In this document: positions 35,097-41,303 of the stretch, piece by piece
Numbering within the stretch: the first letter of the stretch is position 1
How the letters are laid out: each line of letters opens with the position of its first letter
Origin: an uncultured Pseudomonadota bacterium
GTDB taxonomy: Bacteria > Pseudomonadota > Gammaproteobacteria > Burkholderiales > Rhodocyclaceae
Direction of reading: 5' to 3'
Assembly: GCA_903870055.1 (NCBI GenBank)
Contig: CAIQBG010000067.1
Span: 1-41,303, forward strand
Length of the DNA stretch: 41,303 nt
Made by a program: the position numbers and the translations under genes
The notes under the pieces: generated by a model
Database searches by the model: none
The model's input: only the letters and a program-made list of their open reading frames with translations
What the model was told of the DNA's origin: nothing

Positions 35097-35232
35097 TGGG
35101 CTGCTCAACTCTTGTATTAGACATTTAATCCAAAGGATACTGCGAACTGCAGGGTTGTTCGGGCAGTTTTGCCCAGACCTTGCTTCTCTGTTGGGGTTGG
35201 GGTGCATTGTTTAGGCAGTGCACCTTTTTTTT
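35097..35232 (+). ncRNA. Candidate FNR-dependent small RNA between ccoS and ccoN
   Basis: Inferred transcript. A perfect FNR box at 35049-35062 would place a class II start near 35097, and a strong intrinsic terminator ends it at about 35232, giving roughly 136 bases without a credible open frame. Internal structure is possible: AACTGC (35145-35150) with GCAGTT (35163-35168), or alternatively GGGC-N6-GCCC (35161-35174). The layout is that of FNR-controlled sRNAs such as FnrS or AniS. The start is not fixed: -10 candidates near 35091 and 35115 (TATTAG) are only fair. It could instead be a 3' tail of the ccoIS message. Confidence 0.45.
35201..35232 (+). terminator. Strong intrinsic terminator in the ccoS-ccoN gap
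   Basis: GGTGCA (35201-35206) pairs with TGCACC (35219-35224), extended inward by a TG/CA pairing, followed by eight T (35225-35232). It stops transcripts from ccoIS or from FNR box 1 before the ccoN promoter region. Confidence 0.9.
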
Positions 35233-35269
35233 GCCCCAAAAGGCGCTAGGTCTGGGAATCCTCAAGAAT

Positions 35270-35283
35270 TTGATCTGGATCAA
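35270..35283 (+). promoter_or_regulatory. FNR/ANR box 2 (perfect), promoter of ccoNOQP
   Basis: TTGATCTGGATCAA, again a perfect match, 38 bases after the terminator and 91 bases before ccoN. A class II start would lie near 35318, giving about 56 bases of leader. TAGAAT at 35300-35305 is the best -10-like hexamer but about 6 bases closer than ideal. FNR or ANR activation of cbb3 oxidases at low oxygen is well established. Confidence 0.88.
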
Positions 35284-35373
35284 TAAACTGTTATTAAGTT
35301 AGAATTAAGCCTTTGTTAAGGTGCGCTTTGCGTGCAAAATGACAGTGTTTGTTCAATTAAAGAGGTGCGTCCA

Positions 35374-36813
35374 ATGTCTGTAATGTCGGATACGCAATCT
35401 GTATACAACTACAAGATTGTTCGGCAATTTGCCGTAATGACGGTGATCTGGGGGATCGTCGGCATGCTGGTGGGTGTTATTGTCGCCGCCCAGCTCGTCT
35501 GGCCTGAGCTTAATTTCGCTCCCTACCTGACCTTTGGTCGTCTGCGTCCATTGCACACTAACGCCGTGATTTTTGCGTTTGGCGGTTGCGCACTGTTCGC
35601 GACGTCTTACTACGTTGTTCAGCGCACCTGCTACACACGTATCTTCTGCGACAAGTTGGCTGCTTTCACATTCTGGGGCTGGCAAGCCATTATCGTTCTG
35701 GCTGCAGTGACTCTACCGCTGGGCATGACGTCCGGTAAAGAGTACGCTGAGCTGGAATGGCCAATCGATATCCTGATCGCCGTAGTGTGGGTTGCCTACG
35801 CGGTCGTGTTCTTCGGTACGATTGCCAAGCGTAAGGTTGGTCATATCTACGTTGCCAACTGGTTCTACGGTGCCTTCATTATTGCTGTGGCACTGCTGCA
35901 CATTGTTAACAGCGCAGAAATGCCGGTTAACCTGTTCGGTATGAAGTCGTACTCGGCTTACTACGGTGCACAAGATGCGATGGTGCAGTGGTGGTATGGT
36001 CACAATGCTGTGGGCTTCTTCCTGACTGCCGGCTTCCTGGGCATGATGTATTACTTTGTGCCTAAGCAGGCTGGCCGCCCTGTTTACTCGTATCGTCTGT
36101 CAGTTGTGCACTTCTGGGCACTGATCTTTACGTACATGTGGGCGGGTCCTCACCATCTGCACTACACCGCGCTGCCAGACTGGACCCAATCGCTGGGTAT
36201 GGTCTTCTCGCTGATTCTGCTCGCACCATCGTGGGGCGGCATGATCAACGGCATCATGACTCTCTCGGGTGCTTGGCATAAGCTGCGTGATGATCCAATC
36301 CTCAAGTTCCTGATCACTTCACTGTCTTTCTACGGCATGTCGACCTTCGAAGGTCCGATGATGGCCATCAAGACGGTTAATGCCCTGTCGCACTACACTG
36401 ACTGGACTGTTGGTCACGTGCACTCGGGTGCCCTGGGCTGGGTTGCCATGGTATCGATTGGTTCGATCTACTTCCTGATTCCTAAGCTGGTTGGCAAAGA
36501 AGAGATGTGGAGCACCAAGCTGGTAACGGCTCACTTCTGGATCGCCACGATCGGTGTTGTTCTGTACATCGCATCGATGTGGATTTCGGGTGTCATGCAG
36601 GGTCTGATGTGGCGCGCTGTTAACGCCGATGGCACTCTGACCTACAGCTTTATCGAAAGCGTGAAGGCCAGCTATCCATTCTGGGCAATTCGTGTACTGG
36701 GTGGTGTGATGTTCCTGGGTGGCATGCTGTTGATGCTGTACAACGTGCTCAAGACGATGCAGGGCGCTCGTATGGTGAATGACGCTGCCGTTCCGGCACC
36801 GGCCCATCACTAA
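35374..36813 (+). CDS. ccoN: cbb3-type cytochrome c oxidase subunit I
   Basis: Catalytic subunit of the high-affinity proton-pumping oxidase, binding heme b and the heme b3-CuB centre. The 479-residue protein has about 12 membrane helices. Ligand-bearing segments: [14 protein letters not shown] (low-spin heme His), [16 protein letters not shown] (CuB His), [15 protein letters not shown] (CuB His pair), [18 protein letters not shown] and [20 protein letters not shown] (heme His). ATG 35374 has AGAGGTG 6 bases upstream; a further Met three codons later and the open frame upstream were not chosen. First gene of ccoNOQP, expressed from FNR box 2. Confidence 0.97.
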   Translation: MSVMSDTQSVYNYKIVRQFAVMTVIWGIVGMLVGVIVAAQLVWPELNFAPYLTFGRLRPLHTNAVIFAFGGCALFATSYYVVQRTCYTRIFCDKLAAFTFWGWQAIIVLAAVTLPLGMTSGKEYAELEWPIDILIAVVWVAYAVVFFGTIAKRKVGHIYVANWFYGAFIIAVALLHIVNSAEMPVNLFGMKSYSAYYGAQDAMVQWWYGHNAVGFFLTAGFLGMMYYFVPKQAGRPVYSYRLSVVHFWALIFTYMWAGPHHLHYTALPDWTQSLGMVFSLILLAPSWGGMINGIMTLSGAWHKLRDDPILKFLITSLSFYGMSTFEGPMMAIKTVNALSHYTDWTVGHVHSGALGWVAMVSIGSIYFLIPKLVGKEEMWSTKLVTAHFWIATIGVVLYIASMWISGVMQGLMWRAVNADGTLTYSFIESVKASYPFWAIRVLGGVMFLGGMLLMLYNVLKTMQGARMVNDAAVPAPAHH

Positions 36814-36837
36814 GCTCAACTGAATCGGAGAAAAACG

Positions 36838-37491
36838 ATGAAAATTACGCAAGAACTCGTTGAGCGCAAAGTAGGGTTATTGATTGTTCTCACCTTCCTG
36901 ACTGTTCTGACAGGCGGTGCAATCGAGATCATTCCTTTGTTCTGGCAAAAGTCGACGACGACACCTATCGAAGGCCTCAAGCCTTATGATGCGGTTCGTC
37001 TGGTTGGACGCGACATCTATATCCGTGAAGGCTGCTACAACTGCCATTCACAGATGATTCGTCCGTTCCGTGCTGAAACTGAGCGTTACGGTCACTACTC
37101 GGTAGGCGGTGAGTCAGTTTATGACCATCCATTCCAGTGGGGTTCGAAGCGTACTGGTCCGGATCTGGCACGTGTAGGCAACCGTTACTCGGATGTCTGG
37201 CACGTTACCCACCTGAACAATCCACGCGATGTGGTGCCTGAGTCGAATATGCCGGCTTACCCGCATCTCCTGGCCACAAAGGCTTCGGCTACCGTGGGCG
37301 CTGATGTGGATGCCAAGATGGTTGCTCTGCGCCGTGTGGGCGTACCTTACACTGACGAAGATATCGCCGGTGCCAAGGAAGCCATCGGTGACAAGACCGA
37401 AATGGATGTGCTGGTTGCATACCTGCAAGGTCTGGGTACGTTGTTGCCAAATACGGCAGCTGCTAACTCAGCCCCTGCTGCGGCTCAGTAA
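36838..37491 (+). CDS. ccoO: cbb3-type cytochrome c oxidase subunit II (mono-heme)
   Basis: Membrane-anchored c-type cytochrome subunit, 217 residues. One N-terminal helix (about 12-35) anchors the periplasmic domain. The heme site is CYNCH at residues 66-70, in the family context [19 protein letters not shown], followed by [20 protein letters not shown] and the axial Met in [10 protein letters not shown]. The C-terminus is Ala/Pro-rich. Starts 24 bases after ccoN with GGAG, and its stop is 2 bases before ccoQ. Confidence 0.97.
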   Translation: MKITQELVERKVGLLIVLTFLTVLTGGAIEIIPLFWQKSTTTPIEGLKPYDAVRLVGRDIYIREGCYNCHSQMIRPFRAETERYGHYSVGGESVYDHPFQWGSKRTGPDLARVGNRYSDVWHVTHLNNPRDVVPESNMPAYPHLLATKASATVGADVDAKMVALRRVGVPYTDEDIAGAKEAIGDKTEMDVLVAYLQGLGTLLPNTAAANSAPAAAQ

Positions 37492-37493
37492 AA

Positions 37494-37673
37494 ATGGATC
37501 AGAACGATCTTCGCATTGTGGTTACGGTGGTGTCTTTCATTGCCTTCGTGTCCATATTGATCTGGGCGTTTAGCCGGAAAGCAAAGCCTGATTTTGACGT
37601 GGCTTCACGCATTCCGTTTGAAACCCTGGAGCAGGCCAAGCAGGATGAGGCCCGCGAAGCATCTCTGAAGTAA
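37494..37673 (+). CDS. ccoQ: cbb3 oxidase small subunit CcoQ/FixQ
   Basis: Single-pass membrane peptide of 59 residues that stabilises the cbb3 complex. It begins MDQNDLRIVVTVVSFIAFVS, a membrane helix ending in LIWAFSRKAKPDFD, then a charged tail rich in Glu, Ala and Lys (FETLEQAKQDEAREASLK). The ATG is 2 bases after the ccoO stop and the gene is followed 33 bases later by ccoP. Position and composition make the call, as CcoQ is poorly conserved in sequence. Confidence 0.92.
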   Translation: MDQNDLRIVVTVVSFIAFVSILIWAFSRKAKPDFDVASRIPFETLEQAKQDEAREASLK

Positions 37674-37706
37674 TCCAACCCGTTACGAACTTACGGAAGA
37701 ATCATC

Positions 37707-38606
37707 ATGTTAACTAGTGTAGCGTCGCTGATTGTCACTATCGTGGTGCTGGCAAGCATCCTCGGCTGTGGCTTTATTCTCTGGAACCAGAGCCGTGTCA
37801 AATTGCCAAAGGGCAAAGTTGAAACGACTGGCCATGCATGGGATGGTCTTGAGGAATACAACAATCCGCTGCCCAAGTGGTGGATGGGTCTGTTCTGGAT
37901 CACGGTCATCTTTGCTTTGGCTTATGTGTTCCTTTATCCTGGCCTAGGCAATAACAAGGGTCTGCTGGACTGGTCGTCAACCGGTCAATGGCAGAAGGAA
38001 GTCAACAAGGCCGATGAGCAATATGGTCCGTTGTTTGCCAAGTATGCTCAGACACCTGTTCAAGACCTGGCGCAGGATCCTCAAGCCATTGAAGTGGGTA
38101 AGCGCCTATTCCTGACCTATTGCTATCAGTGCCATGGTTCTGATGCACGTGGTGCCAAGGGCTTCCCGAATCTGACGGATGGTGACTGGCTGTATGGCGG
38201 TTCGCCCGAAACGATTCTGCTAACTATTACCAATGGCCGCAACGGCATGATGCCGCCGCATGCACACCTGGGTGAAGAGTCAATCAAGGATCTGGCCAAC
38301 TACGTACGTTCGTTGTCCGGTCTGGCTAACGATTCGCTGCGTGCTGCCAAGGGTAAAGAGCTGTTTGCATCGTCGGGTTGTGCCGGTTGTCACGGTCCTG
38401 ACGGTAAGGGCAACCAAGCGATTGGTGCACCAAACCTGACTGATAATGTCTGGCTGTACGGTGGCTCTGAAAAGACGATCGTTGAAACGATCACTAACGG
38501 TCGTCAGAACATGATGCCTGCATTTGCTGATCGTTTGAACGAAGGCAAGTTGAAGCTGCTTTCTGCATACGTTTATAGCCTTTCGCTAAAGCAGGCCACT
38601 AAGTAA
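37707..38606 (+). CDS. ccoP: cbb3-type cytochrome c oxidase subunit III (di-heme)
   Basis: Di-heme c subunit, 299 residues, delivering electrons to CcoO. Two N-terminal helices (about 3-26 and 59-80) are joined by HAWDGLEEYNNPLPKWW, the family signature. Heme sites are CYQCH at 139-143 and CAGCH at 225-229, each followed by a NLTDxxWLYGG block and an axial Met in MMPPHAH or MMPAFAD. GGAAGA lies before ATG 37707. A strong terminator follows the stop by 14 bases, closing ccoNOQP. Confidence 0.97.
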   Translation: MLTSVASLIVTIVVLASILGCGFILWNQSRVKLPKGKVETTGHAWDGLEEYNNPLPKWWMGLFWITVIFALAYVFLYPGLGNNKGLLDWSSTGQWQKEVNKADEQYGPLFAKYAQTPVQDLAQDPQAIEVGKRLFLTYCYQCHGSDARGAKGFPNLTDGDWLYGGSPETILLTITNGRNGMMPPHAHLGEESIKDLANYVRSLSGLANDSLRAAKGKELFASSGCAGCHGPDGKGNQAIGAPNLTDNVWLYGGSEKTIVETITNGRQNMMPAFADRLNEGKLKLLSAYVYSLSLKQATK

Positions 38607-38620
38607 CAAAGTCGCTTGTA

Positions 38621-38657
38621 AAAACGCCTCACGCGGGAGACCGGTGAGGCGTTTTTT
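38621..38657 (+). terminator. Intrinsic terminator after ccoNOQP
   Basis: A 12-base stem, AAAACGCCTCAC (38621-38632) with GTGAGGCGTTTT (38644-38655), an 11-base loop and a T run. It separates the structural genes from ccoG, which therefore needs its own promoter or read-through. Confidence 0.93.
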
Positions 38658-38754
38658 ATTGTGTGCTCATGTAAGGTGCACGCAAACATTATGTATCGGC
38701 GTAGAATGTTATTTTTGTTGAATGCCGTTAAGTCGTTACAGGATAAATGCAGAA

Positions 38755-40170
38755 ATGACCGAAAAAACTGAGAAGCAATTGAACGAAGAACAGGTTGATG
38801 TGTCGCTTTACGCAAAGCATCGTAAGGTTTATGCGCGCGCTACTTCCGGCAAGTTCAATTCGCTCCGTTGGTTTTTCGTGTTTCTGACGCAAGCAATTTT
38901 TTATTTAGGGCCTTGGCTGCAATGGAATGGCCGTCAGGCGCTGCTGCTGAACCTGGATGAGCGTAAGTTCTATATCTTTGACCTCATTCTTTGGCCGCAG
39001 GATGTTATCTATCTATCGATTATCTTGCTCCTATCAGCGTTTGCCTTGTTCCTGTTTACCGCTGTAGCAGGGCGCTTGTTCTGCGGCTATGCCTGCCCGC
39101 AGACTGTCTACACACAAATTTTCATGTGGATCGAAAATAAGATCGAGGGTGAACGCAATGCGCGAATCAAGCTTGATCAGTCTCCCATGTCTGGTAGAAA
39201 GCTGAGAATCAAGGCGACCAAGTTTTTCCTGTGGGGCATTCTGTCTTTCTGGACGGGTGTGACATTTGTTGGCTACTTTATGCCAATGCATGAACTGATT
39301 GGGGACCTGGTAAACCTGACGATCAGCGGTTGGTCTGCTTTTTGGGTGTTCTTCTATAGCGCCTTCTGTTTCCTGCAAGCCGGATTCATGCGGGAGCAGG
39401 TCTGCAAATATATGTGTCCCTATGCCCGTTTCCAGGGTGTGATGTTTGATCCAGATACGCTCATCGTGACTTATGAAGAGGCTCGTGGTGAGCCGCGGGG
39501 TCCGCGCCGCAAGACGGATGATTTACAAGAAAAAGGTTTGGGAGATTGTGTCGACTGTAAAGTCTGTGTGCAGGTTTGCCCAACAGGTATCGATATCCGT
39601 AAGGGTCTGCAGTATGAGTGCATCGGTTGTGGCCTTTGTATTGATGCCTGTAATGACATCATGGCCAAAATGGACTACCAGCCAGGCCTGATTCGCTATG
39701 ACACCGAGAACTCGATTAACAAGCATTACACATTTAAAGAGATGCTGCGTCACATTATGCGGCCGCGGATCATGCTCTATACAGGTATTTTGCTGGTGAT
39801 TACGGCGATCTTTGCGTATTCCCTGAGTACACGTATACCTTTGCGTGTTGATGTATTGCGTGATCGTGGTGTGATGACACGAGAAGTGGGCGAGGGCCTC
39901 ACAGAAAATGTTTATATTCTTCACATAATGAACATGCAGGATAGTGTTCGTACCTTTACCGTCAAACCAGAAGGCCTTGATGGCATTCAATTGGATGGGC
40001 AGGATGCATTCAAGGTTGAGGCTTTAGGTAATCTAACGCAGCCCATTAACGTACGTGTGCCTGTTGATATTGGTATTCCTGGTGCTAACCAGATCCGTTT
40101 TATTATTGTCGATAGTGAGAACCCCGCTATCCGTCTGGATGAGAAGTCCACTTTTATTCAGCCTAAGTAA
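38755..40170 (+). CDS. ccoG: cbb3 oxidase assembly protein CcoG (RdxA/FixG)
   Basis: Membrane ferredoxin-like protein of 471 residues, reported as a cupric reductase in cbb3 assembly. An N-terminal soluble part is followed by about five hydrophobic segments. Cys motifs: FCGYACPQTVYTQ, QVCKYMCPYARFQG, and the two [4Fe-4S] sites CVDCKVCVQVCPTGIDIR and CIGCGLCIDACNDIM. The C-terminal Ig-like FixG domain (about 375-471) starts near LRVDVLRDRG. Start at ATG 38755 was chosen over an ATG 11 codons upstream because MTEKTEKQLNEEQVD resembles the family opening; no strong ribosome binding site decides it. ccoH follows by 12 bases. Confidence 0.95.
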   Translation: MTEKTEKQLNEEQVDVSLYAKHRKVYARATSGKFNSLRWFFVFLTQAIFYLGPWLQWNGRQALLLNLDERKFYIFDLILWPQDVIYLSIILLLSAFALFLFTAVAGRLFCGYACPQTVYTQIFMWIENKIEGERNARIKLDQSPMSGRKLRIKATKFFLWGILSFWTGVTFVGYFMPMHELIGDLVNLTISGWSAFWVFFYSAFCFLQAGFMREQVCKYMCPYARFQGVMFDPDTLIVTYEEARGEPRGPRRKTDDLQEKGLGDCVDCKVCVQVCPTGIDIRKGLQYECIGCGLCIDACNDIMAKMDYQPGLIRYDTENSINKHYTFKEMLRHIMRPRIMLYTGILLVITAIFAYSLSTRIPLRVDVLRDRGVMTREVGEGLTENVYILHIMNMQDSVRTFTVKPEGLDGIQLDGQDAFKVEALGNLTQPINVRVPVDIGIPGANQIRFIIVDSENPAIRLDEKSTFIQPK

Positions 40171-40182
40171 GCACTAGAAACT

Positions 40183-40689
40183 ATGACCGGTTTAACGACA
40201 CCTTGGTATAAACACCGTTGGCCTTGGATTTTGATGGCGGGGCCTGCCATTGTTATTGTGGCTGGCTTTGTGACGGCATGGCTTGCGATCGTCAGCAACG
40301 ATGGCCTGGTTGATGATAACTATTACAAGGTAGGACTTTCCGTTAACCAGGAGCTTAAGCAACGGCAACTCGCTGCGGAATTGAATCTAAAGGCGAGTTT
40401 GACTCTGGTAGATAATGGAAAAGATGTTGAGTTGGTGCTTTCTGGTTTGCCTAAAGAAGCCTTGCCGGATAGCCTCCAGCTGCGCCTTGTGCATCCAACT
40501 CGTAAGGGTGAAGATCAAACGATCAACCTTGTGCGTAATGGATCGGTATTCAAAGGCCCATTAACTGGAAACCCAGGCACCGGGCGTTGGCGTATCGTCA
40601 TTGAAGATCATCTGGCCGGATGGCGTATGGATGGCGTATGGGACATCCAGAGTCGCTCAGGCGTTACAGTTTTTGCAAGACCTCAATAA
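40183..40689 (+). CDS. ccoH: FixH/CcoH-family cbb3 assembly protein
   Basis: Single-pass membrane protein of 168 residues that associates with the cbb3 complex during assembly. It begins MTGLTTPWYKHRWPWILMAGPAIVIVAGFVTAWLA, a long helix, and then the family signature DGLVDDNYYKVGLSVNQELKQ. The rest is a periplasmic beta-sandwich-like domain ending GRWRIVIEDHLAGWRMDGVW. Directly downstream of ccoG by 12 bases and followed 27 bases later by the DUF3149 peptide. Confidence 0.92.
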   Translation: MTGLTTPWYKHRWPWILMAGPAIVIVAGFVTAWLAIVSNDGLVDDNYYKVGLSVNQELKQRQLAAELNLKASLTLVDNGKDVELVLSGLPKEALPDSLQLRLVHPTRKGEDQTINLVRNGSVFKGPLTGNPGTGRWRIVIEDHLAGWRMDGVWDIQSRSGVTVFARPQ

Positions 40690-40716
40690 TTAGTCACTTT
40701 GAAATAAGGAGCACAT

Positions 40717-40851
40717 ATGGCCTGGAAAGAACTTTTAACGACGGACTACGGTCTGGGCAGCTTGGCTGTGATCGTTTTTGTGATTGGTATGTCGATCTTT
40801 TTTGGTCGCATGTTCAACAAGAAGATGAACGAAAAGCCGACTGACGAATAG
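40717..40851 (+). CDS. DUF3149-family single-pass membrane peptide
   Basis: Forty-four-residue protein: an N-terminal amphipathic stretch MAWKELLTTDYGLGSL, a membrane helix AVIVFVIGMSIFFGRMF and a charged tail NKKMNEKPTDE. The MAWKxLxxTDYGL opening is the DUF3149 signature. AAGGAG at 40706-40711 lies 5 bases before the ATG, one of the best ribosome binding sites in the window, so translation is well supported. It closes the cco cluster, 27 bases after ccoH and 20 bases before a terminator. Function is unknown; context suggests a link to cbb3 oxidase. Confidence 0.85.
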   Translation: MAWKELLTTDYGLGSLAVIVFVIGMSIFFGRMFNKKMNEKPTDE

Positions 40852-40871
40852 ATCATAATCGACATTCAATT

Positions 40872-40911
40872 AAAAAGCCCGGTCAGTTGTTAATACTGTT
40901 CCGGGCTTTTT
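40872..40911. terminator. Bidirectional intrinsic terminator between DUF3149 and uspA-like genes
   Basis: An 11-base stem, AAAAAGCCCGG (40872-40882) with CCGGGCTTTTT (40901-40911), and an 18-base loop. A and T runs on both sides let it work for the converging genes on each strand. Confidence 0.93.
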
Positions 40912-40932
40912 AGTGGCAGAAAATCTGAGTTG

Positions 40933-41303
40933 TTAGCGATAGACCAGAACTGGAATTTTGGAGTGGGTTAGTACCTTTTGTGTTTCACTACCCAGTAGCA
41001 GGCTGGTGATGCCACGACGTCCGTGAGATGCCATGAAAATCAGGTCGCACTGTTTCTGTTCTGCTGTCTCGATGATGACTTCATAAGGCACATCGCTCGT
41101 TTCCGTATGAACGGTAAATGAAATACCAGCCGATGTGCATATGTCAGAAGCAGCCTTGAGATTGCGATCAGCAATGGTTTTGGTGAGTTTGCCGAATTCT
41201 TCAGGCGTGGTGGGGTCGATAAGTGCACCATCGCCGTAGTAGCTCACCGGATATTCGGGTTTAACGAATAGAAGGGTGATGGACGCCTTGATTTCACTGG
41301 CAA
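40933..41303 (-). CDS. Universal stress protein (UspA family), 5' end outside window
   Basis: Partial protein, 123 codons visible, reading without a stop to the right edge. A GTG at 41247 could be taken as a start, but the upstream residues (SEIKASITLLFVKPEYPV) fit the first beta-strand of the Usp fold, so the true start is beyond the window. The C-terminal ATP-loop is CDLIFMASHGRRGITSLLLGSETQKVLTHSKIPVLVY: the G-x9-G(S) part is present, while the first Gly of Gx2G is Ala. Converges on the cco cluster, with the terminator at 40872-40911 between. Many betaproteobacteria keep usp genes beside cbb3 or FNR-regulated genes, but no promoter is visible here. Confidence 0.88.
   Translation of the reverse strand, partial: ASEIKASITLLFVKPEYPVSYYGDGALIDPTTPEEFGKLTKTIADRNLKAASDICTSAGISFTVHTETSDVPYEVIIETAEQKQCDLIFMASHGRRGITSLLLGSETQKVLTHSKIPVLVYR

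Overview
The window reads as a chromosomal core region of a Gram-negative betaproteobacterium. Evidence: a complete cbb3 oxidase locus with perfect FNR/ANR half-site pairs, outer-membrane proteins (an OprB-type porin and a MetA-pathway-like barrel), the hda-HAD-pcnB-folK-panBCD and ribF-ileS-lspA-fkpB-ispH gene orders, Tat-exported AmiC, and a histone-H1-like basic protein with the C-terminal domain common in Burkholderiales and Neisseriales. I cannot fix the genus; base composition is moderate. I saw no rRNA, tRNA, insertion sequence, prophage or CRISPR, and codon use looks uniform, so most of the window is vertically inherited core genome.

Layout. 1-3226 (minus): a CorA/ZntB-type transporter, then an LpxH/PlcP-like metallophosphatase, a GT4 glycosyltransferase and diacylglycerol kinase (cut by the window edge), which together look like a membrane-lipid remodelling set. 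3373-7672: histone-like protein, an outer-membrane barrel, an orphan 60-residue protein, a YkgJ-type Cys-cluster protein, a CYTH-CHAD protein and a two-CBS protein. 7790-14128: cobA on plus, then panD, panC, panB, folK, pcnB, a HAD phosphatase and hda on minus. 14276-19602: purM (plus), OprB porin, miaA and mutL (minus). 19671-22359 (plus): dedA, purN and an RsmB-type methyltransferase. 22360-24625: a single-Cys carboxymuconolactone-decarboxylase-like protein divergent from a DUF2892 Cys-tailed membrane protein, then queG and a WbuC-type cupin on minus.

24703-32324 (plus): tsaE-amiC, then ribF-ileS-lspA-fkpB-ispH, tightly packed with ATGA or short overlaps. ccoI begins 17 bases after ispH, so the copper pump for cbb3 assembly may be partly read from the housekeeping operon. 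32342-40851 is the respiratory island: ccoI-ccoS, a 350-base non-coding gap, ccoNOQP, terminator, ccoG-ccoH and a 44-residue DUF3149 membrane peptide. A bidirectional terminator separates it from a universal stress protein cut by the right edge.

The most interesting unexplained structure is the ccoS-ccoN gap. It holds two perfect FNR boxes, and between them a strong intrinsic terminator lying about 140 bases downstream of the first box. That is the layout of an FNR-controlled small RNA (compare AniS/FnrS) placed just ahead of the oxidase operon. Other leads are the PlcP-Agt-DgkA-like lipid set with a degenerate Pho-box-like repeat, DUF3149 as a possible small cbb3 subunit, the (C-x3) Cys ladder on the DUF2892 protein, and a possible leaderless mutL mRNA.
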